Positions 44,028-52,951 are shown, counted from the stretch's first letter. The stretch: DNA of 64,000 bases from JAEVLT01 sp050496765 (GCF_050496765.1 NZ_JBNWEO010000019.1:62001-126000); one strand, 5' to 3'. The notes: generated by a model not told the origin, from the letters alone. Program-made: numbers and translations.

Positions 44028-44159
44028 GCGGTTGATTTCCGCTCCAGGCGCTCGCTTTCCGCGGGCGGTCGGGAGCCTCCTCGGCGCGTTCGCGCCTGTG
44101 GGGTCTCCCTTGACTCGCTTTTCCCGCAGGAGTCGGCGCCTTCCGCTCCAATCAACCGC
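44028..44159. repeat. 132-bp GC-rich element with 10-bp terminal inverted repeats
   Basis: GCGGTTGATT (44028-44037) and AATCAACCGC (44150-44159) are exact inverted repeats. Inside are GC-rich stems such as GGCGCGTTCGCGCC. It codes for nothing visible, and its left end recurs truncated at 41051. Similar GTTGATTTCCGCTCC-type elements are widespread between genes in Bacillaceae genomes; whether it is a non-autonomous transposable element is inferred. Confidence 0.8.
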
Positions 44160-44438
44160 GTTCCTTAATTAAAATTTCTCTTCTTACATCGTTGTCCTTT
44201 AAGTCCTCTTAACACTTCATAAATTGGCAGGTGTGCTTTTTCCCTTTAAGTACTTTATATTGTATCTCGTTTCTGCACCAATCGCTTATTTTATCTTTTT
44301 CACCAATTGTTTGGTCGGTTTCTTGTAAGATGGTTCAGTTGTACTCGTTTTGCAGTGCGGTTTCTTTATCATGCTGCTTGCACTTTTTTTCAATTTATGA
44401 AAAACTACAATCGAATAGACTAAAAGGAGGAACAGCCC

Positions 44439-44624
44439 ATGCCTTATGTAACAGTGAAAATGCTTGAAGGCCGTAGCGATGATCAGAAAAAAGCGCTCGT
44501 GGAAAAGGTAACCGATGCGGTTAGCGAAACAACCGGTGCGCCTAAAGAAAGAATCACCGTATTTATCGAGGAAATGAGCAAAAATCATTATGCCGTTGCC
44601 GGAGTAAGGGAAAGCGACAAGTAA
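44439..44624 (+). CDS. ywhB: 4-oxalocrotonate tautomerase family protein YwhB
   Basis: Very small tautomerase of 61 residues. After removal of Met the N-terminus is Pro, the catalytic base of the family (MPYVTVKMLEGRSDDQKKAL). Arg residues at the expected places follow (TGAPKERITVFIEEM). The ribosome site is AAGGAGG. B. subtilis YwhB shows weak 2-hydroxymuconate tautomerase activity; its real substrate is unknown. It ends in a terminator shared with ywgA. Confidence 0.93.
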   Translation: MPYVTVKMLEGRSDDQKKALVEKVTDAVSETTGAPKERITVFIEEMSKNHYAVAGVRESDK

Positions 44625-44636
44625 AGGGACTAAAAG

Positions 44637-44683
44637 GCGAAAAAGCTAAGTCCAGTTACGAACTGAGCTTAGCTTTTTCTTTT
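44637..44683. terminator. Shared terminator of ywhB and ywgA
   Basis: AAAAGCTAAG and CTTAGCTTTT form a 10-bp outer stem, with an inner CAGTT-ACG-AACTG stem. The ywgA stop codon lies inside it. Confidence 0.85.
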
Positions 44684-45168
44684 AATGCCGCAATGTATTG
44701 ATAAGCTTCGTCAATCTCTTCTTCGGTATAGCGCTGGCTGCTCTTTAGCGTATGCACTTTATCGACTACTTCTTCCTTTGGAAGGTTATCAAAATATAAA
44801 ACTGTTGATACAAGTTCAAGGAATCTGGCATTCTGCCCGTTCATATCCAGAAGGCAGTCTTTTAATAACGGCATGTCCACTTGATTTAAACTTAAAAACT
44901 CCTTACCGCTGTCCGTCAAGGTATAGCGGTATTGATAGTAACCGCCTTTTTTCTCTTTTACTTCATTTAAAAAGCCCATATTGCACAGCTCTTCAACCCT
45001 CAGCGTTAACTCTTCCGAATACGGCCCGTAAAAATGGAATTGAAACCGCTCCTGAAAGGGAAAGTCGATTTTTTTGGCAATATAGATCATCTTCTGCAGT
45101 TTTTTCCGGCCGATAATTTCACCCGAAACGAAAACGGCCTGCATGACTTTTGCATGGTCTTTTAACAC
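44656..45168 (-). CDS. ywgA: Conserved protein YwgA
   Basis: Soluble protein of 170 residues with a likely winged-helix-like N-terminal half (MLKDHAKVMQAVFVSGEIIGRKKLQKMIY). The start is the GTG at 45168 with GGAG ten bases before; it matches the B. subtilis start. It lies 35 bp downstream of ywfO in the same direction, a conserved pair. A regulatory role is possible from the fold but not demonstrated. Confidence 0.86.
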   Translation of the reverse strand: MLKDHAKVMQAVFVSGEIIGRKKLQKMIYIAKKIDFPFQERFQFHFYGPYSEELTLRVEELCNMGFLNEVKEKKGGYYQYRYTLTDSGKEFLSLNQVDMPLLKDCLLDMNGQNARFLELVSTVLYFDNLPKEEVVDKVHTLKSSQRYTEEEIDEAYQYIAALKEKAKLSS

Positions 45169-45203
45169 GATCGGTCAACTCCTACTCCATCTAACCCGTC
45201 CAG

Positions 45204-46502
45204 TTATCCCTCTAAAAGGGAACGTATTTGTTTTTTAAGATTCTTTTTCGAGGAATCGTCATAAATAAAATCAGCCGGAAAATAGAGTTTGTGATCCGTT
45301 CTTCTTTTTCCGGAAATGGCATCGACAATTTCCGATTCCCTGGACAGTTCCTTTAAATCCCCGTTGCTCATCAGCAAGTGAATGGGCAGCCGCTCTTCTT
45401 CTTCCCCTGGCCGGTAAAAATCATATGGCAGATCGGAGGAAGAATCCACGACTAAATAATATTCAGGATCGATTCCCGCCTTTTTAAATAATGCCGTCAA
45501 TTCGGCCAGCTTTTTATACTCTTTCGCAGGATCAAATTCCGCGTATTTGAACAGGCTGCGGTTCATAAACCGCCGGCACAAATCACGCAAAATTGCATCG
45601 TCTTCATCCTGCCAAATCTGAAAATAATACAAAATCACCGACTCATCGAGTTTCACATAGTCTTCCAATGTCACATTGTCGTGAAAAAAAGAATAGAAAT
45701 GATGCGGTTCATGTTTGAAGGTGTACTGATGCTCGTATAAGTCTTTAGCCCGGTGCAAAATTTTTGATAGAATCACTTCGGCGCTTCGCGATACCGGATG
45801 AAAATACACTTGCCAATACATTTGGTAGCGGCTCATAATGTAGTCTTCAACCGCATGCATTCCGCTTTTCTTGATGACAACCTGGTCTTCGCGCGGCCGC
45901 ATGACGCGCAGGATCCGTTCCATATCAAAGTGCCCGTAGCTAACGCCGGTATAGTAGGCATCCCGCTGCAAGTAGTCCATTCGGTCGGCATCAATTTGGC
46001 TTGAAATCAAGCTGATGACAAGTTTTTTTCCAGAAGTCTTGGCAATGACTTCTGCCACTTTTTCCGGAAAATCTGCACCGGCTTTTGCCAAAACCTTGTT
46101 CACTTCCGTGTTTCCGAGAATGATAGCGCGCGTAAAATCTTCATGGTCAAATTCAAATACTTTTTCAAAAGAATGGGAAAAAGGGCCATGTCCTAAATCA
46201 TGCAGAAGGGCAGCGCACAACGCCAGCAGCCGGTCTTCGTCGTTCCACTCCGGCCTGCCTGCAAAAACATCATCAATGATGCGGCGGACGATTTCGTACA
46301 CTCCAAGAGAATGGTTGAAGCGGCTATGCTCAGCACCATGGAACGTTAAAAAAGTGGTTCCGAGCTGTCTGATTCTTCGCAAGCGTTGAAACTCTTTTGT
46401 CCCGATTAAGTCCCAAATCACCCTGTCGCGAACATGAATATAGCGGTGAACCGGGTCTTTAAATACCTTTTCTTCACTGAGCTTTTCTACCGAGTAACCC
46501 AT
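45204..46502 (-). CDS. ywfO: HD-domain phosphohydrolase YwfO
   Basis: Metal-dependent phosphohydrolase of the dGTPase-like HD family, 432 residues. The HD motif is in CAALLHDLGHGPFSHSFEKV and the upstream histidine in FHGAEHSRFNHSLGVYEI; the later aspartate region is SQIDADRMDYLQRDAYYTG. B. subtilis YwfO has been reported to act on nucleoside triphosphates. GAGGGGAGAGA precedes the ATG. It pairs with ywgA. Confidence 0.9.
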   Translation of the reverse strand: MGYSVEKLSEEKVFKDPVHRYIHVRDRVIWDLIGTKEFQRLRRIRQLGTTFLTFHGAEHSRFNHSLGVYEIVRRIIDDVFAGRPEWNDEDRLLALCAALLHDLGHGPFSHSFEKVFEFDHEDFTRAIILGNTEVNKVLAKAGADFPEKVAEVIAKTSGKKLVISLISSQIDADRMDYLQRDAYYTGVSYGHFDMERILRVMRPREDQVVIKKSGMHAVEDYIMSRYQMYWQVYFHPVSRSAEVILSKILHRAKDLYEHQYTFKHEPHHFYSFFHDNVTLEDYVKLDESVILYYFQIWQDEDDAILRDLCRRFMNRSLFKYAEFDPAKEYKKLAELTALFKKAGIDPEYYLVVDSSSDLPYDFYRPGEEEERLPIHLLMSNGDLKELSRESEIVDAISGKRRTDHKLYFPADFIYDDSSKKNLKKQIRSLLEG

Positions 46503-46655
46503 TCTCTCCCCTCTTCCTCTTATGTTAGTTACTATTATATCCTCATTTTCTGCTCAATTCACCTAAAATCCAACAAAATTCTCTGCTCGTTTTCGACAAT
46601 TCTTGGTCCGATTTGAGTTGAAAAGAAAACCACCTATGATCTGTGTCAGAGGTGA

Positions 46656-46877
46656 TTATTTTAGTTTTTTATTTATTTTTTCCATTAATTCCTCTTCGGT
46701 TAATGCGGCAACCGGGCGGTTATTTACGAATGCGAATGTTTTTTTCCGTCCCGGGCCGCAGTAGGATTGGCAGCCAATCTCGATTTTTGCATCAGGATCC
46801 AGCTCTTTTAAACGAGGGATTAATGTCTTTAAATTTACGGCCTGACAATCGTCACAAACGCGAAATTCATTTGACAT
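46656..46877 (-). CDS. DUF1450 (YuzB-like) small cysteine protein
   Basis: 73-residue protein of the DUF1450 family, starting MSNEFRVCDDCQAVNLKTL. It carries a CDDC pair and a later CQSYCGPGR pair, suggesting metal or iron-sulfur binding, and ends with a Glu/Lys helix. The ATG at 46877 follows AAGGG at nine bases; the longer frame to 46925 is less likely. It stands alone; function unknown. Confidence 0.82.
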   Translation of the reverse strand: MSNEFRVCDDCQAVNLKTLIPRLKELDPDAKIEIGCQSYCGPGRKKTFAFVNNRPVAALTEEELMEKINKKLK

Positions 46878-47113
46878 TTTTTCCAGCCCTTTCTGCAGCA
46901 TGTGATGAAGGATGATTTCGTTCATCTATTTTCATATGAATCATTACTTGTACTGAATTGTAACTCCTCTGGTATTTTACAGGTTCTTTGCGGGCAATGC
47001 AAGCGGGCTGTGGCTGATCGTGTTAAAGTGCATTTAAAAAATCTACTATCCTTTTAATCATTTTGGTATAAAGCTTTGGATATTTGGGAAACCTTAAACT
47101 AGAACTTTAAATG

Positions 47114-47210
47114 AAAACTCGCCGACTGGCGAGTCCTTTGGACGAAGACAGAGGCGTAGTTGAATTTATGCGTTCAGAATTTATCCATATAAATTCTGAT
47201 TAGCTAAAAA
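47114..47210 (+). repeat. Dispersed ~100-bp intergenic repeat, copy at 47.1 kb
   Basis: Starts AAAACTCGCCGACTGGCGAG (a CTCGCC/GGCGAG stem), continues TCCTTTGGACGAAGACAGAG and GCGTAGTTGAATTTATGCG, and ends with CAGAATTTATCCATATAAATTCTG and TTAGCTAAAA. Matches 30637-30736 (opposite strand). Located between the DUF1450 gene and rsfA, in a 393-bp gap with no gene. Confidence 0.85.
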
Positions 47211-47270
47211 ATTCATCTGGCAATTGCTGCGATGGTTACGATTCACATTTTGATTGAAGGAGTTGAAAGA

Positions 47271-48005
47271 ATGAAAGTTCGCCAAGATGCTTGGTCAGAA
47301 GAAGACGATTTACTTTTAGCCGAAACGGTTTTGCGGCATGTGCGGGAAGGAAGCACACAGTTGAACGCATTTGAAGAGGTGGGAGACAAGCTTAACCGGA
47401 CCTCGGCAGCCTGCGGATTCAGATGGAATGCGGTTGTCCGCCATCACTATGAAAAAGCGCTTCAGCTTGCAAAGAAACAGCGGAAACAGCGGCAAAGACT
47501 GCTAGGAAAGGATCAAGGAGGAAAGAAAAAACTGCTCTACAATCCGCCGATTCCAGCGGCAACAGAGCTAGAAAGCCTTGCATTGCCAGTACGTGAATCC
47601 GGCAATGAAGCAGAGATGCCAACAGAGGATCTTTCAGTTGAATTCGGTGCTGAAGCCTATGCACTCCCGCAGCCGCAGCAGCCAGCTCCAGCCGCTAATT
47701 TAACGCTTGAGAGTGTCATTGATTTTTTAACAAACTTTCAACATTCAAATCTGCAAAATAACGCCTTAAAAAGCGAGAATGAAAGATTAAAAAGAGAAAT
47801 TGGCGAATTGCGAAAGCAGAACGAAGAACTGACAGCCAAAATCAATGACCTTGAACAAAACAGCGTTATAATGCAGGAAGATTACGAGACATTGATGAAA
47901 ATTATGAATCGCGCCCGTAAATTAGTATTATTTGAGGAAGAAGAGCGCCCGCAGACAAAATTTAAAATGGACCGCAACGGAAATTTAGAGAAAGTTGCGG
48001 AATAG
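47271..48005 (+). CDS. rsfA: Prespore-specific transcription factor RsfA
   Basis: Regulator that tunes sigma-F-dependent genes in the forespore. The 244 residues have an N-terminal Myb/SANT-like DNA-binding domain (RQDAWSEEDDLLLAETVLRH to FRWNAVVRHHYEKAL, residues 4-60), a variable middle, and a C-terminal coiled coil (about 165-215, KSENERLKREIGELRKQNEEL). The ATG at 47271 has GGAG eight bases upstream. It is convergent with lipL through a shared terminator, as in B. subtilis ywfN-ywfL. Confidence 0.88.
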   Translation: MKVRQDAWSEEDDLLLAETVLRHVREGSTQLNAFEEVGDKLNRTSAACGFRWNAVVRHHYEKALQLAKKQRKQRQRLLGKDQGGKKKLLYNPPIPAATELESLALPVRESGNEAEMPTEDLSVEFGAEAYALPQPQQPAPAANLTLESVIDFLTNFQHSNLQNNALKSENERLKREIGELRKQNEELTAKINDLEQNSVIMQEDYETLMKIMNRARKLVLFEEEERPQTKFKMDRNGNLEKVAE

Positions 48006-48079
48006 CCGGGTATTTTTTAGAGTAGCCCTATCTAGACAATGGGAGAATGGAGAGATATGGCAGCACGCCGTTAAATCAT

Positions 48080-48113
48080 AACAGCCGTAGACCGAATCCG
48101 GTTTACGGCTGTT
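48080..48113. terminator. Shared terminator of rsfA and lipL
   Basis: AACAGCCGTAGACC (48080-48093) pairs with GGTTTACGGCTGTT (48100-48113), one wobble. The lipL stop begins at its right edge. Confidence 0.85.
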
Positions 48114-48952
48114 TAATCGTTGATGATTTTGTCGTTTCGATCCACGACCCGTTCGTAATAACCAGGAAAAATCCCGAGTTCATACTCATTCAGCTGCCCG
48201 GCGATAAGCTGGCCGCTGCAGCTTCTAAGCTGTGTTAAAAGCCGTAACATGATGTCTTCAATCGTAAACGGTCTGTCAAGCAATTCAGCGAGGGAAGCCA
48301 TTACATCCGGAACAATTTCCGGCGGCGAGAATGTTGTTTCTTCGCCCTTTTTGGCAATTTGATAAAACGTTTGAATTCGTTCTGCCCGTTTGCTGCCGCT
48401 TCCATTTACTGCAAGATAGATTTGCACGGCTACCCCTTTTTTTAGACGCCGCTGCGAGATTCCAGCAAATTTTTTCCCGCCGATGCTTAAATCATAGCTT
48501 CCGGGGCAATATGAGCCTGCCACTTCCCCTTTAGCGATGGACTGTGGAAAATCGGCAAACATCTGCTGAACAAACAGCCACATCGTTTCATAACCGCGAT
48601 TGATATCAATCCCTTTTTCCGTCTCCGGCAATATAAACGAAATGCTTAAAACGCCTTCATCCAGGACAACTGCAAGGCCGCCTGAATTGCGGACAATCAC
48701 CTGATAGCCTGCCTCTTGCAGGAATTGTATGCCCGCTTTTAAATGGGGCAGTTTTGTATCTTGGATGCCGAGCACGATGGTATTGTGATGCACCCATGTT
48801 CTGGCAGTTGCCGGTGCCTTGCCGCTGCCAACAGAATTGCACAAGGTATCATCCATGCCGAATGATTGCAATGCTGAAAAATGGATGCCCACTGCCGATT
48901 GGTCGATCATGCGCCATACTGGCTGATGCAATAAGCGGAGTGCTTGTTCCAT
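48113..48952 (-). CDS. lipL: Octanoyl-[GcvH]:protein N-octanoyltransferase
   Basis: Amidotransferase moving octanoyl groups from GcvH to the E2 subunits of 2-oxoacid dehydrogenases during lipoate assembly. The 279 residues show the lipoyl-ligase-like fold, with VIVRNSGGLAVVLDEGVLSIS and the active cysteine in GSYCPGSYDLSIGGKKFAG. AAAGGAG precedes the ATG. B. subtilis ywfL is the ortholog by order and motif. Confidence 0.92.
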   Translation of the reverse strand: MEQALRLLHQPVWRMIDQSAVGIHFSALQSFGMDDTLCNSVGSGKAPATARTWVHHNTIVLGIQDTKLPHLKAGIQFLQEAGYQVIVRNSGGLAVVLDEGVLSISFILPETEKGIDINRGYETMWLFVQQMFADFPQSIAKGEVAGSYCPGSYDLSIGGKKFAGISQRRLKKGVAVQIYLAVNGSGSKRAERIQTFYQIAKKGEETTFSPPEIVPDVMASLAELLDRPFTIEDIMLRLLTQLRSCSGQLIAGQLNEYELGIFPGYYERVVDRNDKIIND

Positions 48953-49024
48953 ACGATGTACTCCTTTGATTGGTTTAATTCAAGTCGCGCATTTCTGCAG
49001 GAACTGATTATACTCTTATAAAGG

Positions 49025-49050
49025 AGGCCAGTCCGAAAATGGACTGGCCT
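49025..49050 (-). terminator. Terminator of pta
   Basis: AGGCCAGTCC (49025-49034) pairs with GGACTGGCCT (49041-49050), 19 bases beyond the pta stop; the T-tract is short. Confidence 0.7.
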
Positions 49051-49068
49051 TCAAATTGGATTCAACAC

Positions 49069-50040
49069 CTACAATACTTGAGCAGCTGTAATTAACGCAA
49101 GCTTGTACACGTCTTCTTCGTTACAGCCGCGGGAAAGGTCATTAACCGGACGGTTCAACCCTTGCAGAATTGGACCAACTGCTTCAAAATTACCTAGGCG
49201 CTGGGCAATTTTGTAGCCAATATTGCCTGCTTCAAGGCTTGGAAACACAAACACATTTGCATCGCCTTGAATAACCGATCCCGGTGCCTTGCTTTTTGCC
49301 ACAGATGGAACAAAGGCAGCATCAAATTGAAATTCGCCGTCCAGCACAAGCTCAGGTGCAAGCTGTTTTGCCAGTTCGACCGCTTCGGCAACCTTCTCTG
49401 TTTCCGGGGACTTGGCAGAGCCTTTTGTCGAAAAGCTAAGCATCGCAACGCGCGGTTCAATATCGAACATCTTGGCTGTTTTCGCACTTTCAACTGCAAT
49501 TTCCGCCAAGTCCTGGCTATCAGGGGCAATATTGATGGCACAGTCGGCAAACACGTATTTTTCATCGCCGCGAACCATGATGAAGACACCGGACGTTTTC
49601 TTGACGCCTTGTTTCGTTTTGATAATTTGCAATGCCGGGCGGACTGTATCGGCTGTTGAATGCGCCGCACCGCTGACAAGGCCGTCTGCTTTATTTAAAT
49701 AAACAAGCATTGTCCCAAAATAGTTTTCATCCAATAGGATTTTGCGGGCGTCCTCTTCCGTTGCTTTGCCCTTGCGGCGGTCAACGAAGGAAGCAACCAA
49801 TTCTTCCATTCCCGCATAATTTTGCGGATCGTAAATTTCAGCGGCCTCTAAAGAAACACCGAGTTCATTTGCCTTTGCCTGTACTTGCTCAATGTTTCCG
49901 ATGATTATCGGCGTTAGCACTTTTTCCTCAGCAAGGCGGCCAGCCGCTTTTAAAATCCGCTCATCCATTCCTTCAGGGAAAACGATTTTCAAATTCCGTC
50001 CCGTGATTTTTTGCTTTAATCCTTCAAATAAATCGCTCAC
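49069..50040 (-). CDS. pta: Phosphate acetyltransferase
   Basis: Converts acetyl-CoA and phosphate to acetyl phosphate in overflow metabolism. The 323 residues equal the length of B. subtilis Pta; visible family segments are KIVFPEGMDERILKAAG, GLVSGAAHSTADTVRPAL and LEAGNIGYKIAQRLGNFEAVGP. The GTG at 50040 is chosen because AAAGGAGG lies eight bases before it; the ATG at 50064 overlaps that site. The single catalytic domain is present, with no regulatory N-terminal domains. Confidence 0.95.
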   Translation of the reverse strand: MSDLFEGLKQKITGRNLKIVFPEGMDERILKAAGRLAEEKVLTPIIIGNIEQVQAKANELGVSLEAAEIYDPQNYAGMEELVASFVDRRKGKATEEDARKILLDENYFGTMLVYLNKADGLVSGAAHSTADTVRPALQIIKTKQGVKKTSGVFIMVRGDEKYVFADCAINIAPDSQDLAEIAVESAKTAKMFDIEPRVAMLSFSTKGSAKSPETEKVAEAVELAKQLAPELVLDGEFQFDAAFVPSVAKSKAPGSVIQGDANVFVFPSLEAGNIGYKIAQRLGNFEAVGPILQGLNRPVNDLSRGCNEEDVYKLALITAAQVL

Positions 50041-50363
50041 GTATAAATCCTCCTTTACGCTCATTGCCGTTTAAATTTTCAGCATTCACTTATTTAGCAT
50101 ACTTTACCGCTTGAAAAATTCAAGGACAACCGTCACATGCAGCGCTTTCAAGTGAAATGTTTTTCTTTTCAGAAAATAGTTCCTTCCCGTTTTTACTATT
50201 TGCTTCTTGTGTGTAAAATATCCTTTTTGATGAAAGGCTAAACGAATATCTTTGTTAGCAAAGCAATCGCGTAGCTTGGAGTGTTTCATTCATGAGGCGT
50301 TTGGCAAAACTATGGTATAGTATAGATGTTCAAAGGGACAATGATGATGGAGGAGTGATAATA
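50041..50363. other. Intergenic region between divergent pta and hemQ
   Basis: 323 bp that must hold both promoters. TATAGTATAG at 50316-50325 could supply a -10 box for hemQ, but no good -35 was found at the right distance. Nothing else is evident. Confidence 0.45.
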
Positions 50364-51107
50364 ATGAGCGAAGCGGCACAAACACTCGATGGATGGTATT
50401 GCCTGCACGATTTCCGGACAATTGACTGGATCACCTGGAAAATGCTTTCAAGCGATGAACGGCAGACGGCTATTCATGAGTTTTTACAATTAGTCGAAAA
50501 ATGGCAGGCCACCGAGGAACGCAAGGAAGGAAGCCATGCAATCTATACGATTGTCGGGCAAAAAGCGGATTTCATGATGATGATTTTACGGCCAACGATG
50601 GAAGAGTTGAACGAGATTGAAACGGAATTTAACAAATCGAAATTGGCTGAGTTTACGATTCCTGCCCATTCCTATGTATCCGTTGTGGAGCTAAGCAATT
50701 ATTTGCCTGCCGGTGAAGATCCCTATCAGAACCCGCAAATACTGGCACGGCTTTACCCTACCTTGCCAAAAGCTAACCATGTCTGTTTCTATCCGATGGA
50801 CAAGCGACGCCAAGGCAATGACAACTGGTACATGCTTCCAATGGAGGAGCGGAAAAAGCTGATGTACAGCCATGGCATGATCGGCCGAAAATATGCCGGA
50901 AAAGTAAAGCAAATTATCACGGGATCGGTTGGCTTTGACGATTATGAATGGGGCGTTACGCTATTTGCCGACGATGTTCTTCAATTTAAAAAGCTTGTCT
51001 ATGAAATGCGCTTTGATGAAGTAAGCGCGCGTTACGGCGAATTCGGCACCTTCTTCGTCGGAAACATCCTCACAAAAGAAAAAATCGCAAGCTTTTTGCA
51101 GATTTAA
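50364..51107 (+). CDS. hemQ: Coproheme decarboxylase (ChdC/HemQ)
   Basis: Last enzyme of the Gram-positive coproporphyrin-dependent heme pathway; removes two carboxyl groups from coproheme with peroxide. The 247 residues belong to the chlorite-dismutase-like family. The catalytic-tyrosine segment is NWYMLPMEERKKLM and the proximal heme histidine lies in SHGMIGRKYAG. The ATG at 50364 follows GGAGG. It ends in a strong terminator. In B. subtilis this is ywfI, near pta. Confidence 0.94.
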   Translation: MSEAAQTLDGWYCLHDFRTIDWITWKMLSSDERQTAIHEFLQLVEKWQATEERKEGSHAIYTIVGQKADFMMMILRPTMEELNEIETEFNKSKLAEFTIPAHSYVSVVELSNYLPAGEDPYQNPQILARLYPTLPKANHVCFYPMDKRRQGNDNWYMLPMEERKKLMYSHGMIGRKYAGKVKQIITGSVGFDDYEWGVTLFADDVLQFKKLVYEMRFDEVSARYGEFGTFFVGNILTKEKIASFLQI

Positions 51108-51118
51108 TGATTTAAAAG

Positions 51119-51147
51119 ACGCAAGCGAATGGCGCTTGCGTTTTTTG
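51119..51147 (+). terminator. Terminator of hemQ
   Basis: ACGCAAGCG (51119-51127) and CGCTTGCGT (51133-51141) followed by T6. Confidence 0.9.
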
Positions 51148-51420
51148 ATGCGCAGCCTCGTTCTATTTTCCCACCAGCAAGCATATTATTGAAACAGCGA
51201 TTTGTTTTGATTGCCAGCCTTCTTTTTACCAGCATAAAAGTGAGGTGAAAACCTGCCTATTTTTATGAACATGGGCGAAAAAAATGAATATAGATAATTC
51301 GTTACTATCTGAGGAGGGAAAAGTCTGAAATATAACTCACGGTTACCCAATAAGAAAATGGGCATGACAAATAAGCCATCAATCGATGACTGAATTGGAA
51401 ATATTTGTATTACTAACTTA
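51148..51420. other. Non-coding stretch between hemQ terminator and IS110 transposase stop
   Basis: Part chromosomal, part IS110 end; the junction is not visible because IS110 elements lack obvious terminal repeats. A GAGGAGGG sequence near 51312 has no start codon after it and could be the former ribosome site of a gene split by the insertion; this is a guess. Confidence 0.4.
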
Positions 51421-52671
51421 TCAAGTAGTTACAGCTGTCATCACTCGAAAACCTTGACTTTTAGCTAATAAAATCGCTTGTTCAACCGTGATCTCACGGT
51501 TTACTGGAAGAACATCGGCTTTTTTATATAATTCCGGATTATACGGTTCTTTCTTTTTAAGAATGTTGTAAATAGCGGTTAAAAGCATTCGGGCAATTGC
51601 AATAATAGCTCGCTTGTGACCACGGCGTTTTTTGAGCCTTAAATAGCGGTTTCGAATTTCGGGATGCTTTTCACTTTTCACTACAGCAGTAGCACATTGT
51701 ACCAATAGTGGCTTAATATAGCAGCCGGCTCTCGAAATTCTTACTGACTTTTTCTTGCCGGCACTCTCATTATTTGTGGGTGTTAGTCCTGCCCAGGAAC
51801 ATAAATGCTTAGCTGTTGGGAACACGTCCATATTAACACCTATTTCTGAAACCACGGCAATGGCGGAAAAGATGTTTTTAAAGGATGGAACAGTTAAGAT
51901 CAAGTTGATTTCTTCTGTGTAGGGCGCGGCAAGAGAAAGAATTATTCTTTCCAGGTCTTCCTTACGGGACTCTAAATCTTCATAGTGCTGTTTAATGACC
52001 TTTAATTTTTCAGCCTGTTCCGGTGTAATAAATCCGTCAATGGCGAGTTCCAATTCAGGAAGTTTATCCTTCATGGAGCCGTGGATTAAAGGTTCTATGT
52101 CAAAAGAGGTATCTAACGGATTTTCAAGTAGCTTGTCAATGATGTTCATAGAACTTTTACCGAAGGTATCTGAAACAACATTTCCAAGCTGAATGTTAGA
52201 CACGGTTAAACAGTTTTGTAGACGGTTCTTTTCACTTGACATAAAGTTAGTCAGTTTAAAACGATAACGCATAAGGTCACGGAGTTGTCTGATCGCTAGC
52301 GGTGGCATAAAGCTTCCAGCGACCAAGTCATGCTTAAATAAATCGGCGATCCATTTAGCATCTTTCTTGTCGGTCTTTTTGCCTCGGATAGCTTTGACAT
52401 ATTTAGGATGGGCTAGAGTGATGTTACAGGAATCTTCAAGTACATTAAACACAGGAATCCAGTATTTCCCGGTAGATTCCATACAAACATCCTTACAGTT
52501 ATTTTCACAAAGCCATTGTGACAGCTCTTTCAATCCTTTGGTATAGGTTGAAAAGCGATGGCGTTTGTAAGTGGTGACCCCTTTGCCATTGGTAGAAGCA
52601 ATACAGGCAACAACAAAGGTTTTGTGGACATCGATTCCACAACAAATTGGGTAAACAATTTTTAAAGCCAT
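51421..52671 (-). CDS. IS110-family transposase (DEDD recombinase)
   Basis: Recombinase of an insertion sequence, 416 residues. The N-terminal RuvC-like DEDD domain has Asp14 in CGIDVHKTF, Glu65 in VCMESTGKYW, and Asp101/Asp104 in GKKTDKKDAKWIADLF. The C-terminal Transposase_20 domain has HLCSWAGLTPTNNESAGKKK, with the conserved serine region, and ISRAGCYIKPLLVQ. The ATG at 52671 has AAAGGAG upstream. It appears intact. It separates hemQ from gerQ, which lie close together in related genomes. IS110 members use a bridge RNA from their non-coding end. Confidence 0.94.
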   Translation of the reverse strand: MALKIVYPICCGIDVHKTFVVACIASTNGKGVTTYKRHRFSTYTKGLKELSQWLCENNCKDVCMESTGKYWIPVFNVLEDSCNITLAHPKYVKAIRGKKTDKKDAKWIADLFKHDLVAGSFMPPLAIRQLRDLMRYRFKLTNFMSSEKNRLQNCLTVSNIQLGNVVSDTFGKSSMNIIDKLLENPLDTSFDIEPLIHGSMKDKLPELELAIDGFITPEQAEKLKVIKQHYEDLESRKEDLERIILSLAAPYTEEINLILTVPSFKNIFSAIAVVSEIGVNMDVFPTAKHLCSWAGLTPTNNESAGKKKSVRISRAGCYIKPLLVQCATAVVKSEKHPEIRNRYLRLKKRRGHKRAIIAIARMLLTAIYNILKKKEPYNPELYKKADVLPVNREITVEQAILLAKSQGFRVMTAVTT

Positions 52672-52689
52672 AGGGAGAACTCCTTTCAC

Positions 52690-52890
52690 AAATTATAGGG
52701 ATAGACAACATTGACTGATTGTCCAGCTATAAACGAGTAATGTTTATACAAAGATAAGTCTGCGTGCTCGAAGACACACTTATTTGTGCTTGGAAAGACA
52801 ATCTACACATATAATAATGCGGTCACTCCACAACTGGAGCAGCCCACTCACCTCCACGTGATTTGTAGTTAATTGTTATCCCTATGGCAA
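52690..52890 (-). ncRNA. Candidate IS110 bridge RNA region
   Basis: About 200 bp of non-coding DNA upstream of the transposase, where IS110-group elements encode their bridge RNA. It is bounded by inverted ATAGGGATA-type copies (52694-52703 and 52877-52886) and holds stems such as CTCCA-CAAC-TGGAG (52826-52839) and ATAAG/CTTAT (52753-52783). Structure and ends are predicted by eye; the element could instead be of the IS1111 type with the RNA at the other end. Confidence 0.4.
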
Positions 52891-52906
52891 TAGATTAATA
52901 AAATAA

Positions 52907-52951
52907 CGCTCAAGGCACAAAACATATTTCATTACGTTTTGTGCCTCGAGC
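52907..52951. other. Strong hairpin just upstream of gerQ
   Basis: GCTCAAGGCACAAAAC and GTTTTGTGCCTCGAGC form a 16-bp stem with one mismatch and a 12-base loop. It could be the end of the IS element, a terminator protecting gerQ, or part of the gerQ leader. Confidence 0.6.
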
